Positions 17,003 to 28,250 are shown, numbered from the stretch's first letter. The stretch: DNA of 64,000 nt from Solibacteraceae bacterium (GCA_021324015.1 JAJPJX010000050.1:1-64000), one strand, 5' to 3'. The notes: generated by a model from the sequence alone, not told the origin. Made by a program: numbers and translations.

Positions 17003-17716
17003 ATGCGATCCCCATCCGCAACAGCCTTCCTCGCAGCCGCAACGCTTGCCCTGGTCTCCCACGCCGAGGCCCAGACGCGCGCCGAGGCCCCACCGCGCCC
17101 CCCCTCGGTCCGCACCACTGGTGAGGCGACCGTCTCCGCCCGGCCCGATCAAGCTGTTCTCGAAATCGGCGTGGTGACACAGGCGGCCACGGCACAGGCC
17201 GCTGGAACGGACAACGCCGGCCAGCTCCACGCCGTCCTCTCCAGGCTGCATAGCCTGGGTTCCGCGGCCGAGGTCAAAACCCTGGGCTACTCGCTGACGC
17301 CGAACTACCGTTACCCAAAGGAAGGGGGCCAGCCCGCCATCACAGGCTACACGGCGTCCAATACGCTGGAAGTCACTACCAGCGACCTCTCGCTCGTGGC
17401 CAAGGCCATTGATCTGGCGGTGCAGTCGGGAGCCAATAACATCCGGCGGCTCGAGTTCAAGCTGAAAGACGAGCAACCCGCGCGGACCCAGGCGCTGCGT
17501 CAGGCAGCCGCGCGGGCGAAGAGCAGCGCGGAGGCGATCGCATCGGCCTTAGGGCTGAAAATTGTCCGCGTGTTATCAGTCGAGGAAGGTATCCAGACGC
17601 CCATCCGCCCGGTGTCCCGAGCCATGGCCGCCATGGCCGCGCCCGCGCCCACCCCGGTCGAGCCGGGCACCATAGATATCCAGGCCTCCGTCACCCTCAC
17701 CGTCCAGGTGGAATAG
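17003..17716 (+). CDS. SIMPL-domain (DUF541) exported protein
   Basis: A 237-residue SIMPL/DUF541 protein. A Sec signal peptide (ATAFLAAATLALVSHAEAQ) is followed by the start of the domain, VRTTGEATVSARPDQAVLEI, and later blocks LGYSLTPNYRY, YTASNTLEVTT and QAAARAKSSAEAIASALGL. Family members are periplasmic or outer-membrane-associated; BP26 of Brucella and E. coli YggE, linked to oxidative stress, are examples. The molecular role is not settled. A strong ribosome site, GGGAGGAG, lies 7 bases before the ATG. The gene converges with gltD. Confidence 0.88.
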   Translation: MRSPSATAFLAAATLALVSHAEAQTRAEAPPRPPSVRTTGEATVSARPDQAVLEIGVVTQAATAQAAGTDNAGQLHAVLSRLHSLGSAAEVKTLGYSLTPNYRYPKEGGQPAITGYTASNTLEVTTSDLSLVAKAIDLAVQSGANNIRRLEFKLKDEQPARTQALRQAAARAKSSAEAIASALGLKIVRVLSVEEGIQTPIRPVSRAMAAMAAPAPTPVEPGTIDIQASVTLTVQVE

Positions 17717-17742
17717 GGGGCGGAAACCCGCCGATTGCGCGC

Positions 17743-19164
17743 TCAGGGCAGTTTGCTTTCGCCCATCAGGTACTGATCGATGCCGCGCGCCGCCTTGCGG
17801 CCCTCTGAGATGGCCCACACCACCAGGGACTGGCCGCGACGCATGTCGCCTGCGGCAAAGACGCCCGGCACCGACGACATATGATTTTCGTCCGTAGCCA
17901 CGTTGCCCCGCTGGTCCAGCTTAACCCCCAGTTGCTCGATCATCCCGTTCTTAACGGGCCCCAGGAATCCCATCGCCAGTAGCACCAAATCGGCCTCCAG
18001 CGTGAAATCCGTGCCTGGGATGGGCTCGAACTTCGGCGCCGGGCCCACCCGGAGGGCGTGCAATTGCTTCACCTTGCCGTGCTCGTCGCCGGTGAACTTC
18101 GTGGTCGAGACGCTCCACTCGCGAGTGCCGCCCTCCTCATGCGAGCTTTCCGTGCGCAATTGCATGGGCCAGAGCGGCCAGGGAGTCTGCGGCGCGCGCT
18201 GCTCCGGCGGCCGCGGCAGCAGTTCGAACTGGTGCACCGCGGCAGCCTTCTGGCGGTGCGAGGTTCCCAGGCAATCCGCGCCTGTGTCGCCGCCGCCGAT
18301 GATCACCACCTTCTTGCCGGTGGCCAGTATGGCGCTCTCAGCGGGCACCGCATCGCCCTCGCAGCGCCGGTTCTGCTGGGGCAGGAATTCCATCGCGAAG
18401 TGGATGCCCTTCAGTTCACGGCCCGGCACTTTCAGGTCCCGCGGTTGCTCTGAGCCGCCCGCCAGAAGGATCGCGTCGAAATCGCGGCGCAGGTCTTCCA
18501 CCGGTACGCTGACACCCACGTGCGAGTTGGGCAGGAACTCCACACCCTCGGCGCGCATCTGCTCCAGCCGCCGGTCCAGGACGTGTTTCTCCATCTTGAA
18601 ATTCGGGATGCCGTAGCGCAGCAGGCCGCCGATGCGGTCGTTTTTCTCGAAAACCGTCACCCAATGGCCGGCGCGGCACAACTGCTGGGCCGCTGCCAGG
18701 CCGGCCGGACCGGAACCCACGATCGCCACGCGTTTGCCGGTGCGCAGGGCGGGCGGCTCAGGCCGGATATAGCCCTCTTCCCAGCCCCGCTCCACGATGA
18801 TCTTCTCGATCTGCTTGATGGTCACCGGCGGCTCGTTGATGCCGAGCACGCAGGCCGCCTCACACGGCGCCGGGCAGATCCGCCCCGTGAACTCCGGGAA
18901 ATTATTGGTCGAGTGCAGCACGCGGATGGCTTCCTTCCACCGGCCGCGGTACACCAGGTCGTTCCAGTCCGGAATGATGTTGTTCACCGGGCAACCGGTA
19001 TGGCAAAACGGCACCCCGCAATCCATGCAGCGGGCACCCTGCCGGCGCACCTTGTCTTCCGGAAATTCGTGGTAGATTTCGAACCAGTCGTTGACGCGCT
19101 CCGCAGGATGCCGCCGCTGCGGCAGCTCCCGCGTGTATTCCATGAAGCCAGTGACCTTACCCAT
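17743..19164 (-). CDS. gltD: Glutamate synthase (NADPH) small subunit
   Basis: A 473-residue GltD, which passes electrons from NADPH through FAD and Fe-S clusters to GltB for reductive transfer of the glutamine amide to 2-oxoglutarate. The N-terminal cysteine sets are [14 protein letters not shown] and CPAPCEAAC. The FAD motif is [15 protein letters not shown], the NADPH motif [11 protein letters not shown], and the FAD-domain end is [18 protein letters not shown]. Length is normal. Its ATG overlaps the gltB stop by 8 bases, showing a translationally coupled gltBD operon. Confidence 0.96.
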   Translation of the reverse strand: MGKVTGFMEYTRELPQRRHPAERVNDWFEIYHEFPEDKVRRQGARCMDCGVPFCHTGCPVNNIIPDWNDLVYRGRWKEAIRVLHSTNNFPEFTGRICPAPCEAACVLGINEPPVTIKQIEKIIVERGWEEGYIRPEPPALRTGKRVAIVGSGPAGLAAAQQLCRAGHWVTVFEKNDRIGGLLRYGIPNFKMEKHVLDRRLEQMRAEGVEFLPNSHVGVSVPVEDLRRDFDAILLAGGSEQPRDLKVPGRELKGIHFAMEFLPQQNRRCEGDAVPAESAILATGKKVVIIGGGDTGADCLGTSHRQKAAAVHQFELLPRPPEQRAPQTPWPLWPMQLRTESSHEEGGTREWSVSTTKFTGDEHGKVKQLHALRVGPAPKFEPIPGTDFTLEADLVLLAMGFLGPVKNGMIEQLGVKLDQRGNVATDENHMSSVPGVFAAGDMRRGQSLVVWAISEGRKAARGIDQYLMGESKLP

Positions 19165-22100
19165 GTAGCACCTGCTCGCCCGGGTTGCCGGCCGCCGCTG
19201 CCAGCGGCATGTAGACCTGTTTCGCGCGCGGCACCCCGAGCACGCGCTTGTATTCGTGCGGGAACACCTTAATGAACCGCGGCAGCATGTCTGCCCAGTT
19301 CTCCAGGATCCACTGGCCGCGCGGGCTGCCCGTGGCTTCCACGTGCCGCTCGATCAGCCGGCGCAGCCACTGCGCATCCTGCGCGTCGCTCGCCGGCTCC
19401 AGGTCCACGCCTGCGGTGTTGCAGCGCTTCTCGGCGAAATCGCCCTTTTCGTCCAACACGTAGGCGATGCCGCCGCTCATGCCGGCCGCGAAGTTCCGGC
19501 CGGTCTTGCCCAGCACCACCACCAACCCCTTGGTCATATACTCGCAGCCGTGGTCGCCCAACCCTTCCACCACCGCCGTGGCCCCGGAGTTGCGCACCGC
19601 GAAGCGCTCGCCCGCCATGCCGTTGAAAAACGCTTCGCCGCTGGTGGCGCCGTAGAGCACCACGTTGCCGATCAGGATATTCTCCTCCGGCAGGAAGGTG
19701 GACTGCCGCGGCGGATAGACGATCAGCCGCCCGCCCGAGAGGCCCTTCCCCACGTAGTCGTTGGCGTCTCCTTCGAGCGTAAGCGTAACCCCCTTGGCCA
19801 GGAACGCCCCAAAACTCTGCCCCGCCGATCCGGTGAAATAGCACCGGATGGTGTCGTCCGGCAGCCCCGCTGATCCGTAGCGCCGCGCGATTTCACCGCT
19901 CAGCATCGCGCCCACCGTGCGGTGCACGTTGCGGATGGGCAGCTTGATCTCGATCGGCGCGCCGTTATCGATGGCCTCCTGTGCGTGCTCGATCAGCTTG
20001 TAGTCCAGCGCTTGGTTCAGCCCGTGGTCCTGCGGCTGCACGCACCTCCGGGCGATGCGCGCCGGCATCTGGGGATTGAACAGAATGGCCGAGAAATCCA
20101 GACCTCGGGCCTTCCAGTGATCTACCGCCTCGCGCGCATCCAGCATGTCCACGCGCCCCACCATCTCGTCGAAACGCCGGAAGCCCATCTGGGCCATGTA
20201 CTGCCGCACCTGCTCAGCGATGAAGAAGAAGAAATTCACCACGTGCTCGGGCTGGCCGGCGAACTTGGCCCGCAGCGCCGGATCCTGCGTGGCGATGCCC
20301 ACCGGACAGGTGTTCAGGTGGCACTTGCGCATCATGATGCAACCCATGGCCACCAGCGGTGTCGTGGCGAAGCCGAATTCCTCGGCGCCCAACAGTGCCG
20401 CGATGGTCACGTCCCGCCCGGTCTGCAGCTTGCCGTCGGTCTGCACGCGAATGCGCCCGCGCAGATCGTTAAGCACCAGTACCTGCTGCGTTTCCGCCAG
20501 ACCCAGCTCCCAGGGGATGCCCGCGTGCTTGATGGAGCTCAGCGGCGAGGCGCCCGTGCCGCCGCTGTCGCCGCTGATCAGCACCACGTCGGCATGCGCC
20601 TTGGAGACGCCCGCCGCCACCGTGCCGACCCCGACTTCGGCCACCAGCTTGACGGAAATGCGCGCCCGCGGGTTGGCGTTCTTCAGATCGTAAATGAGTT
20701 GCGCCAGGTCTTCGATCGAGTAGATGTCGTGGTGCGGCGGCGGCGAGATCAGGCCTACGCCGGGAATCGAGTGCCGCACCTTGGCGATCACTTCATCCAC
20801 CTTGTGGCCCGGAAGCTGCCCGCCCTCTCCGGGTTTGGCCCCCTGCGCCATCTTGATCTGCAACTCGTCGGCGTTCACCAGGTAGTTCGTGGTCACACCG
20901 AATCGTGCCGAGGCCACCTGCTTGATGGCGCTCCGCCGCAGATCGCCGTTTTCATCCGGCTGGAACCGGTTCTCGTCTTCCCCTCCTTCGCCGGTGTTCG
21001 ACTTGCCGCCGATCCGGTTCATGGCGATGGCCAGCGTTTCGTGGGCTTCCTTGCTGATGGAGCCGAATGACATGGCCCCCGTAGCGAACCGCTTGACGAT
21101 TTCGCTGGCCGGCTCCACTTCCTCGATCGGCACCGGCTGGCTGGATTTCTTGATCTCGAGCAACCCGCGCAGCGTGCAAAGCTGCCGGTTTTGCTTGTCG
21201 ATCAGGTCCGTATACTCCTGGAAGGTCTGGAAGTTTTGCCGCCGCACCGCGTGCTGCAGCTTGCTGACCGTTAGGGGATTGAACAGATGATACTCGCCGC
21301 GCACGCGGTACTGGTAGCTGCCGCCCACGGGCAGTTCGGTGTCCGCATCGGTGAGCGGGCGGAACGCGAGATCGTGCTTCATCTTCGCCTCCCGCGCCAG
21401 CACCTCCAGCCCCACGCCTTCGATGCGCGACGCCGTGCCCGTGAAATACTGGTCCACCAGCGATTTGTTCAGCCCGATCGCCTCGAACACCTGGGCGCCG
21501 CGGTAGCTCTGCAGCGTGGAGATGCCCATCTTCGAGAAGGTCTTCAGCAGCCCCTTGTTGACGGCTTTGATGAAGTGGTAGATCGCCTTGTCGAAGGTCA
21601 GCCCGTCGGGCAGATAGCCGCGCACCGCCAGGTCTTCCAGCGTCTCGATCGCCAGGTACGGATTCACCGCGCTCGCGCCGTAGCCGATCAGCAGCGCAAA
21701 ATGCATCACTTCACGCGGCTCGCCGGATTCCACCACCAGCGCCACCTGCGTGCGGGTCTCTTCGCGCACCAGGTGATTGTGCACCGCCGTCAGCGCCAGC
21801 AGGCTGGGGATCGGCGCATAGTCCTCGTCCAACCCGCGGTCGGAGAGGATCAAGAGCGTGTAGCCGTTCTTGATGGCCAGCGAAGCGCGGCGGCAAAGCT
21901 GATGCAAAGCGCGCTCCAGCCCTTTCTCCCCCTCATCCACCGGAAACAGCGTGCCCAGCGTGGTCGCCAGAAAATCTCCCTGCGAAACGCGGCGCAGCTT
22001 TTCGAGGTCCCGGTTGGTTAGAATCGGGTGCGGCAGCTTCAGCGTGTGGCAGTGCTGCGGCGTCTCGTCCAGGATGTTCCGCTCCGTGCCGATGTAGCTG

Positions 22101-23743
22101 GTCAGCGACATCACCATCTCTTCGCGGATGGGATCGATCGGTGGGTTGGTCACCTGCGCAAAGAGCTGCTTGAAGTAGTGGAACAGCGGCTGCGGTTTGT
22201 CGGAAAGGCAGGCCAGGGGTGTATCCGTGCCCATGGAGCCCACCGGCTCCTCGCCCTTTTCGGCCATAGGCGCCAGGATCATCTTCAGATCCTCGTCGGT
22301 GTAGCCGAAGGCTCGCTGCCGGCAGAGAATCGTGTCGTGGTCCGTGCCGAACTGCCGCGGCGGCTCAGGCAGATGGTCCAGCGTGATCTGGTTCTCCTGG
22401 ATCCACTGTGCGTAGGGCCGCCGGGTGTACAGGCGCCGCTTCAGTTCCTTATCGGAGATGATGCGGCCTTCCACCGTGTCCACCAGGAACATCTTGCCGG
22501 GCTGCAGCCGGCCTTTCATCTTGACCTCTTCCGCCTTCACTGGCAGCACACCCGTCTCCGAGGCCATAACCACCAGATCGTCCCTGGTCACCAGGTAGCG
22601 CGCCGGGCGGAGTCCGTTGCGGTCCAGCGTGGCGCCGATCACCCGCCCGTCGGTGAAGGCGATGGCTGCCGGCCCGTCCCATGGCTCCATCAGCGAGGCG
22701 TGATACTCGTAGAACGCCTTCTTGTCCGGATTCATGTGCGGGTTGCTGGCCCACGCCTCCGGAATCAGCATGGCCATCACGTGCGGCATGCTTCGGCCCG
22801 TCTGGTACAGCAGTTCCACGGCGTTGTCGAAATTGGCCGAATCGCTGCCCCCGGGCGCAACGATGGGGAAAAGCTTCTTGATGTCCTCCCCGAACAGCGG
22901 CGAGGCCAACACACTCTGCCGGGCATACATCCAGTTCACATTGCCCTTCAGCGTGTTGATCTCGCCGTTATGGGCGATGTAGCGGAAGGGATGCGCCAGT
23001 TGCCAGGTGGGGAAGGTGTTGGTGGAAAAGCGCTGGTGCACCAGGCACAGCGCGCTCACCACGTCCGGATCGGAAAGCTCTCCGTAAAAGTGCGCGATCT
23101 GCGGCGCCAGCAGCAGACCCTTGTACACGATCGTGCGCGCCGAAAGCGAGGGGATGTAGAAGAAGCCCTTGTCGGGCATGTCGGACTTGGCCACTTCCGC
23201 TTCCGCCCGCTTGCGCACCACGTAGAGTTTACGTTCCAGCGCCGCCTCATCCATGCCCGGAGCGCGCCCGATGAAAATCTGCTCGATGTACGGCTGGGAG
23301 TTGCGCGCCACCCGCCCAATGGCGCTGCCGTCGATGGGTGTGTCACGCCACCCCAATACCGCTAAACCCTCTTCCCGGACGATACGTTCCAGAATGCCTT
23401 CGCACTGCAGCCTCTGGTGCGGCTCTACCGGCAGAAACGTCATCCCCACGCCGTACTCACCCTCCGACGGCAGCGTGAAGCCCAATTTGGCGCATTCGCG
23501 AACGAAAAACTTGTGCGGAATCTGAATCAGCACCCCGGCGCCATCGCCGGTCTCCGGATCGCAGCCGCACGCTCCCCGATGCGTCAAATTGATGAGGACC
23601 TGAATGCCCTTCAGAATGATGTCGTGGGATTTATGCCCTTTGATGCTGGCCACGAAACCGATGCCGCAGGCGTCGTGTTCGTTCCGCGGATCGTACATTC
23701 CTTGGGCTTCGGGTAGACCATTCGTACTGGGAATGAGGGTCAT
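19157..23743 (-). CDS. gltB: Glutamate synthase (NADPH) large subunit
   Basis: A 1528-residue GltB, the catalytic subunit of ammonium assimilation via GOGAT. A 25-residue propeptide precedes the amidotransferase nucleophile Cys26 ([10 protein letters not shown]). The central and FMN-binding domains contain [10 protein letters not shown] and [12 protein letters not shown]. The 3Fe-4S ligands are in [13 protein letters not shown]. The C-terminal GXGXG beta-helix domain includes [15 protein letters not shown]. All expected regions are present with no frameshift. A promoter candidate is visible upstream, and a divergently transcribed LysR gene begins 108 bases away, an arrangement known for gltAB and GltC in Bacillus subtilis. 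Confidence 0.96.
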   Translation of the reverse strand: MTLIPSTNGLPEAQGMYDPRNEHDACGIGFVASIKGHKSHDIILKGIQVLINLTHRGACGCDPETGDGAGVLIQIPHKFFVRECAKLGFTLPSEGEYGVGMTFLPVEPHQRLQCEGILERIVREEGLAVLGWRDTPIDGSAIGRVARNSQPYIEQIFIGRAPGMDEAALERKLYVVRKRAEAEVAKSDMPDKGFFYIPSLSARTIVYKGLLLAPQIAHFYGELSDPDVVSALCLVHQRFSTNTFPTWQLAHPFRYIAHNGEINTLKGNVNWMYARQSVLASPLFGEDIKKLFPIVAPGGSDSANFDNAVELLYQTGRSMPHVMAMLIPEAWASNPHMNPDKKAFYEYHASLMEPWDGPAAIAFTDGRVIGATLDRNGLRPARYLVTRDDLVVMASETGVLPVKAEEVKMKGRLQPGKMFLVDTVEGRIISDKELKRRLYTRRPYAQWIQENQITLDHLPEPPRQFGTDHDTILCRQRAFGYTDEDLKMILAPMAEKGEEPVGSMGTDTPLACLSDKPQPLFHYFKQLFAQVTNPPIDPIREEMVMSLTSYIGTERNILDETPQHCHTLKLPHPILTNRDLEKLRRVSQGDFLATTLGTLFPVDEGEKGLERALHQLCRRASLAIKNGYTLLILSDRGLDEDYAPIPSLLALTAVHNHLVREETRTQVALVVESGEPREVMHFALLIGYGASAVNPYLAIETLEDLAVRGYLPDGLTFDKAIYHFIKAVNKGLLKTFSKMGISTLQSYRGAQVFEAIGLNKSLVDQYFTGTASRIEGVGLEVLAREAKMKHDLAFRPLTDADTELPVGGSYQYRVRGEYHLFNPLTVSKLQHAVRRQNFQTFQEYTDLIDKQNRQLCTLRGLLEIKKSSQPVPIEEVEPASEIVKRFATGAMSFGSISKEAHETLAIAMNRIGGKSNTGEGGEDENRFQPDENGDLRRSAIKQVASARFGVTTNYLVNADELQIKMAQGAKPGEGGQLPGHKVDEVIAKVRHSIPGVGLISPPPHHDIYSIEDLAQLIYDLKNANPRARISVKLVAEVGVGTVAAGVSKAHADVVLISGDSGGTGASPLSSIKHAGIPWELGLAETQQVLVLNDLRGRIRVQTDGKLQTGRDVTIAALLGAEEFGFATTPLVAMGCIMMRKCHLNTCPVGIATQDPALRAKFAGQPEHVVNFFFFIAEQVRQYMAQMGFRRFDEMVGRVDMLDAREAVDHWKARGLDFSAILFNPQMPARIARRCVQPQDHGLNQALDYKLIEHAQEAIDNGAPIEIKLPIRNVHRTVGAMLSGEIARRYGSAGLPDDTIRCYFTGSAGQSFGAFLAKGVTLTLEGDANDYVGKGLSGGRLIVYPPRQSTFLPEENILIGNVVLYGATSGEAFFNGMAGERFAVRNSGATAVVEGLGDHGCEYMTKGLVVVLGKTGRNFAAGMSGGIAYVLDEKGDFAEKRCNTAGVDLEPASDAQDAQWLRRLIERHVEATGSPRGQWILENWADMLPRFIKVFPHEYKRVLGVPRAKQVYMPLAAAAGNPGEQVLHG

Positions 23744-23769
23744 CCTATGTATCTCCCGTGGATTGATCT

Positions 23770-23843
23770 ACTATAGCAGCTTCCCAAATTATTAGGCAAC
23801 TGAAATTTGCGATGCCATTGACATTAGAAAATCTTATGATAAG
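23770..23843. promoter_or_regulatory. gltB promoter and LysR operator candidate
   Basis: For gltB, minus strand, TTGCCT (23799-23794) and TATAGT (23775-23770) are 18 bases apart. For the LysR gene, plus strand, TTGACA is at 23818-23823 with a weak -10. Between that -35 and the GTG start lies the perfect 11-base palindrome CTTATGATAAG at 23833-23843, which fits the T-N11-A half-site logic of LysR regulators and would let the protein repress itself while acting on gltB. Confidence 0.5.
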
Positions 23844-23851
23844 CTAGATTC

Positions 23852-24760
23852 GTGCTTTTGTCGGATGCTAAGCTTTTCAAAGAGATAGCGCAATCCCGGA
23901 ACATGAGCCGCGGTGCGGCACACTGCGGCATCAGCCAGTCGGCGGCCAGCCAGCACGTGCATGAGCTCGAAAAACGCCTGGGCCTGCCGCTGTTTGACCG
24001 CAGCACACGGCCGATGGCGCTCACCCCCGCGGGCCGGCTATATTTCGATTTTTGCCGCGATCTGCTGCGCCGCGAAGAAGAGTTTCAGCTCGAGTTGGAA
24101 CGCCTCAAGGGGGACGTTGAGGGAGCCGTCCGGGTGGCCTCCATCTACTCCATCGGCCTCTCGGAAATGTCCAGCCTGCAGGAGGAATTCTCCCAGCGCT
24201 TCCCCAACGCGCAGCTTCACGTGGACTACCTCCGGCCGGACAAAATCTACGAGGCCGTCCTCTCCGACCAGGCCGACCTCGGGCTGGTCAGCTACGCGGT
24301 AGCCCGCCGCGACCTGGCTGTGATTCCCTGGCGCCAGGAAGAAATGTGCGTGGCCGCCTCCCCCCGCCACCCGCTGGCCCGCCGGTCCGTGCTGCGCGCC
24401 TCCGACCTGGACGGCCAGGATTTCATCGGCTTTGACGAAGACCTGACCATCCGCCGCGAACTGGATCGCTTTTTCCGCGAGCAGGGGATCGAAATTCGCC
24501 TGGTCATGCAGTTCGACAACATTCAGATGATCAAGGAGGCGGTGGCCCTGGATCAGGGCATCAGCATCCTTCCTGCGCGTACCATGCGGGCGGAAATCGA
24601 GCAGGGCCGGCTGGTTTCAGTGCCATTGCACGCCCCGGACCTCACCCGTCCGGTCGGCATCGTTCACCGCCGGCGGAAGAAGTTTAGCCGTGCGGCGGAG
24701 TCCTTCCTCAATCTCCTGCGCGGACAACCGGTGGCGCCTGCCCCGGTTCATTCTCTTTAG
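23852..24760 (+). CDS. LysR-family transcriptional regulator, divergent from gltBD
   Basis: A 302-residue LysR regulator. The N-terminal helix-turn-helix contains SRGAAHCGISQSAASQHVH and ends at the family landmark GRLYFDFCRDLL. The C-terminal effector domain (about 90-290) has the usual two-lobe pattern and a conserved VALDQGISILP. The start is GTG at 23852; a TTG two codons later would give nearly the same protein. Its position divergent from gltB suggests control of glutamate synthase in response to 2-oxoglutarate or glutamate, by analogy with GltC. CbbR- or CysB-like function is an alternative, so the target is inferred from context alone. Confidence 0.88.
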   Translation: MLLSDAKLFKEIAQSRNMSRGAAHCGISQSAASQHVHELEKRLGLPLFDRSTRPMALTPAGRLYFDFCRDLLRREEEFQLELERLKGDVEGAVRVASIYSIGLSEMSSLQEEFSQRFPNAQLHVDYLRPDKIYEAVLSDQADLGLVSYAVARRDLAVIPWRQEEMCVAASPRHPLARRSVLRASDLDGQDFIGFDEDLTIRRELDRFFREQGIEIRLVMQFDNIQMIKEAVALDQGISILPARTMRAEIEQGRLVSVPLHAPDLTRPVGIVHRRRKKFSRAAESFLNLLRGQPVAPAPVHSL

Positions 24761-24825
24761 CCCCGCCCCCCCGCGTTGCTTTCCGCCCGGCTAACTGCCA
24801 TAATCCATCGCGAGGAAGCAGCGGC

Positions 24826-25566
24826 ATGACGCCCGAGAATCCCGAAACTCCCGTTCCGCCCATGAGCGAGGTGGGCCGATTTGCGGCGGTGCTCACCGAC
24901 CCGAAGCGTGCCTATCGCGACATCGTCACCCGTCCCCGCTGGTGGTTCCCGCTCGGCCTTGTCATCGTCCTGGCGCTGGTGTTCAACACCGTTTACGAGC
25001 GGCGCATCGGCTGGGAACGCTTCATGACCCAGACCTTCGAGACCAATCCGCGCACTCAGAACCTGCCCGCCGAGCAGCGCGCGCGGGCCATCGAGCAAGC
25101 CTCCCGGTTCGCCTCGTACGCGGCGTACGGCGGCGCCATCGTGGGCACCCCTGCCTTCGCCGCCCTGGAGGCGGCCGTGTTGCTGCTGCTTTTCAACGTG
25201 GCCCTGGGAGCCCAACTCAAGTTTCAGACGGTTTTCGGGGTGGTTACCTATTCCTGGATTCCCGCGGCGATATCCAGTTCGCTGGCGATTCTGGTCATGT
25301 TCCTCAAGAATCCCGACGATTTCAACCTGCAGAATCCCCTCGCGTTCAACCTGGGCGCTTTCCTGGACCCGCAGAGCACTGCCAAGTGGGTGCTGAGCCT
25401 GTGTACTTCGCTGGACCTGTTCTCGTTATGGATAGTCTTGTTACTGGCAGTAGGACTGGCCAGCGCGGCGCGCCGAATAACCTTCGGCAAATCGCTGGCT
25501 GCGGTGGCCTCGCTCTGGGTGGTGATGATTCTGCTGAAGAGCGCCTGGGCGGGAATATTCGGCTAG
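24826..25566 (+). CDS. Yip1-family multispanning membrane protein
   Basis: A 246-residue inner-membrane protein with the Yip1/DUF1282 arrangement: a short cytosolic N-terminus with the typical FAAVLTDPKRAYRDI motif, then five hydrophobic segments (around residues 40-58, 100-125, 138-158, 190-212 and 222-244). Bacterial Yip1-domain proteins have no settled function; they may influence membrane or envelope organisation. GAGGAA lies 8 bases before the ATG. It follows the LysR gene by 65 bases and may be co-transcribed with it. It converges with the exopolysaccharide kinase gene 36 bases downstream. Confidence 0.75.
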   Translation: MTPENPETPVPPMSEVGRFAAVLTDPKRAYRDIVTRPRWWFPLGLVIVLALVFNTVYERRIGWERFMTQTFETNPRTQNLPAEQRARAIEQASRFASYAAYGGAIVGTPAFAALEAAVLLLLFNVALGAQLKFQTVFGVVTYSWIPAAISSSLAILVMFLKNPDDFNLQNPLAFNLGAFLDPQSTAKWVLSLCTSLDLFSLWIVLLLAVGLASAARRITFGKSLAAVASLWVVMILLKSAWAGIFG

Positions 25567-25602
25567 GCGCCCGGACAGATGCCCCGGCTTTGCCCGGGCC
25601 GC

Positions 25603-26463
25603 TTACTCCGTCTTCGAGTAGTAATACGTGTATTTGCTGTACAGTTCCGAAGCCCGCGCCCCGTTGGCTACGATCCCGAGCACGTTGTTCTCGCACAGCG
25701 ACTGCATCGCGCGTGTCACGTTGTCGAATGTGGTGGAGCCGATTTTCACTACCAGAATCGTGCCGTCGGCCATGGTTGCAAGCAGGTTGGCGTCGGCCGA
25801 AAACAGCAGCGGCGGGCTGTCGAAAACAGCCCACTCGAACACGCGCGGCACCTGCTCGAACAGCAGCCGTGCGTTGCGGCTGTTGAGGAGCTCCAGCGGG
25901 TTCTTCACCGGGTTTCCCGCCGGCAGCAGGTACAGGTTCAAGCCGGAGACCTTGCGCAGCGCCGCGGACAACGGGATGTTCCCCAGCAGAAAGTCCGTCA
26001 GTCCTGGCCCGCGGTCGATTTGAAACAGGTTGTGTACCAGCGGCCGCCGCAGGTCGAAATCCCCCAGCAGCACCAGCCGGTCCGGCAAGTGCGACTGCAC
26101 GAGCGCGAGGTTGACTGCCGTGAAGGTTTTCCCCTCCGCCGGCGAGGGGCTGGTCACCACCACCGTGTGCAGCGGTTGCAGCGTCTGCAGGTGGTTCAGG
26201 CGCGTGCGCAGCGTGCGGAACTCCTCGGCGGGAGTCTCGTGCGTATGGTTCAAGTCCAGCAGGTGCGATTCCGGAGCGGGCTGGAAATTTACCTCTGGCA
26301 CGTCTTCCAGCATCCCCGGGTGGATCAGCATAGAACTCTCCCCTGCCGCGCTGTCCGCCGCTGCTGCCGCATTTCCATTCTGGGCGCCGCTAGCTGACGG
26401 CGCGTCCACTCCCAATCCTCCGAATTGCTCTGCGCGCCTTAAGGCGTCATGTACTCGGCTCAT
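25603..26463 (-). CDS. CpsD/CapB-type BY-kinase-like ATPase for exopolysaccharide export
   Basis: A 286-residue cytosolic partner of Wzz-type chain-length proteins. It carries the usual activator-binding block EEFRTLRTRLN, then Walker A SPSPAEGKT, Walker A' LLGDFDLRRP and Walker B AVFDSPPLL, all BY-kinase hallmarks. The C-terminus ends in YSKYTYYYSKTE, a five-tyrosine cluster typical of the autophosphorylated tail. It lacks its own transmembrane part, which the upstream Wzz-like protein provides. The three genes 28937 to 25603 run in the order Wza-like, Wzz-like, kinase with gaps of 59 and 51 bases. No glycosyltransferases lie nearby. Confidence 0.87.
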   Translation of the reverse strand: MSRVHDALRRAEQFGGLGVDAPSASGAQNGNAAAAADSAAGESSMLIHPGMLEDVPEVNFQPAPESHLLDLNHTHETPAEEFRTLRTRLNHLQTLQPLHTVVVTSPSPAEGKTFTAVNLALVQSHLPDRLVLLGDFDLRRPLVHNLFQIDRGPGLTDFLLGNIPLSAALRKVSGLNLYLLPAGNPVKNPLELLNSRNARLLFEQVPRVFEWAVFDSPPLLFSADANLLATMADGTILVVKIGSTTFDNVTRAMQSLCENNVLGIVANGARASELYSKYTYYYSKTE

Positions 26464-26514
26464 CTTCTCTCCACGGGATAGGCGCGATTCCGTCTCCGCC
26501 CGTCCTCTGATCCG

Positions 26515-28191
26515 TCAACTCCGCCCGAAGTAGTAGTAATACATGGACCCGCTCATGGCGATGGTCCCCACAATCACCGCGCTCGACCACGCCAGCCAGA
26601 ACAGTCGGCGCTTGCGCCGCACCAGCAGCGCGTTCTCCAGCAGCGGAATGCTGCTCAGCACCGGCAGATTCGTATATGCCCGCACATCTTTCAGGTTCTT
26701 CAGAGACGTATCTTTCATTTCCTTGAAGCCTGCCATGAACAGGCCGAACAGCAGGCCCGAGCCGATGCCGACACCGGCGATCAGCAGGCGGTTCGGTTCG
26801 CTGGGCTGCTCGGGCAGGGAGGCCGGGTCCAGCACCTCCAGGTTTTCCCCGGCTTTCCGTTCCTCCAGGTTCGTGGCCGTCTCGGATTCGTCTTTTTTCT
26901 TCGCCAGATCGTCGTAGTTCTGCTTGGCGATCTGGTAGTCGCGCATCAAGGCCGCGTAACGTTGTTCATTGACCGGTCCCGCTTCGATGCGCGCCTGGAA
27001 TGCCGAGATGGCCTCGTTCAGCTTGGTCTGCTGTTTAGTGCGCTCCTGGATATCCAGATTTTTCGCCTGGATCTGCGCCTGCACGTTGGCCAGGTTGGCC
27101 TTGATGTCTTCCAGCGACTTGGCCACCTGCGGGTTCATCGTGCTGGGCCCGTCAGCCGCCTTGGCGTTCTGTGCCTCCTGCTGCTTTTCCAGAGAATCCC
27201 GCTCCCGCTTCAGCGTGTCCAGCCGCGCCTTCAAGGTCCGGACATCCGGATAGTCCTCCTTGTAGACTTGCCGGGCAGCCGCCAGCGCCGTCTCCGTGTC
27301 GAGGATGTTTCGGTTCACCTGAATCAGGCGCTCGTTTTTTACCGTCTGAGCCCCCGCGTTCTGGTCCGCTCCCGCTTTTACGAAGTTCTCCTGGCTCTTC
27401 AGGTTCTGGACCTGAGTCTCCAGCATCATCTTTTCCTGGGCGTTGCGGTTCAACATCTCGTTGACCGAAGCCAACTGCATTTGCAGCGAGTTCAGCGTCT
27501 GCATATTGGACTGCATCTGCTCGGGAAGCCGTCCCGCGTTCTGCTGCTTGAAAGCCGTGATTTCCGCATCCTTCTGGTCCAGGTCGGCCTTGGCGGCCTT
27601 CAGCTCATCAGCCAGGAAGTTAGTGGTCAGTTTGGCCTGGTTCCGCTGCACCTGTACGTTCTGCTCGGTGAACTTGGTCACCAGCTCCCGGACTACCGCT
27701 TGCGCCTTGTACCGGTCAGGATAGGCGAAGGAAATCTGAAACGCCGACGCCACAATGCGCCCCTGGCCCGGAGCCTGCGCGGTGGGCACATCCAGGATGG
27801 TGATGCGGATATCCTTGCGCATATTTTCCACCACGTCTTCCATGGGCGTGCGCAGCCGCTCTTTCTTGTATAGGTCCATCGAGGGGCGTTGGATCAGCTC
27901 CGACAAGCTGGTGCGGCTCAGAATCTCCTGCTGCATGGCCGTCAGCCGCTGCGCGATCTGCGTATTGATATTGCTCGGCACCAGCCGCTCCGGCACCTGC
28001 TGCGGTGTAATGCGGAGCGTGGCGCTGGAAACATAGGTGTCCGGCCAGAGAAACGCCACCACCACCGCAATCACCAGCCCGGCGAACATCGGGCCAATGA
28101 TCCAGGACCGGTACCGCCGGAGCATTTCGAGGTAATCTTCTACATCCGGTGGCCTCCTGGATACACTGACAAAACCTTGCGTCGGTACCAT
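26515..28191 (-). CDS. Wzz/GumC-type polysaccharide chain-length determinant
   Basis: A 558-residue inner-membrane protein. A first membrane helix (about residues 33-52) follows a short cytosolic start with the DVEDYLEMLRRYRSWI Wzz signature. A long periplasmic region (about 55-490) is rich in coiled coil, with many Gln, Lys and Glu heptads. A conserved PSEPNRLLIAG segment precedes the membrane pair near 470-490, and another helix lies at about 530-552. It regulates polymer length and activates the adjacent BY-kinase. GGAAG lies 7 bases before the ATG. The C-terminus MYYYYFGRS has four consecutive tyrosines in or next to the last helix, which is unusual for this subunit. Confidence 0.87.
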   Translation of the reverse strand: MVPTQGFVSVSRRPPDVEDYLEMLRRYRSWIIGPMFAGLVIAVVVAFLWPDTYVSSATLRITPQQVPERLVPSNINTQIAQRLTAMQQEILSRTSLSELIQRPSMDLYKKERLRTPMEDVVENMRKDIRITILDVPTAQAPGQGRIVASAFQISFAYPDRYKAQAVVRELVTKFTEQNVQVQRNQAKLTTNFLADELKAAKADLDQKDAEITAFKQQNAGRLPEQMQSNMQTLNSLQMQLASVNEMLNRNAQEKMMLETQVQNLKSQENFVKAGADQNAGAQTVKNERLIQVNRNILDTETALAAARQVYKEDYPDVRTLKARLDTLKRERDSLEKQQEAQNAKAADGPSTMNPQVAKSLEDIKANLANVQAQIQAKNLDIQERTKQQTKLNEAISAFQARIEAGPVNEQRYAALMRDYQIAKQNYDDLAKKKDESETATNLEERKAGENLEVLDPASLPEQPSEPNRLLIAGVGIGSGLLFGLFMAGFKEMKDTSLKNLKDVRAYTNLPVLSSIPLLENALLVRRKRRLFWLAWSSAVIVGTIAMSGSMYYYYFGRS

Positions 28192-28250
28192 AGAACAGCT
28201 TCCTTCTGATGTTTGATTCGCTATTTCCGTCGTAGACGATTGTGACCGCC

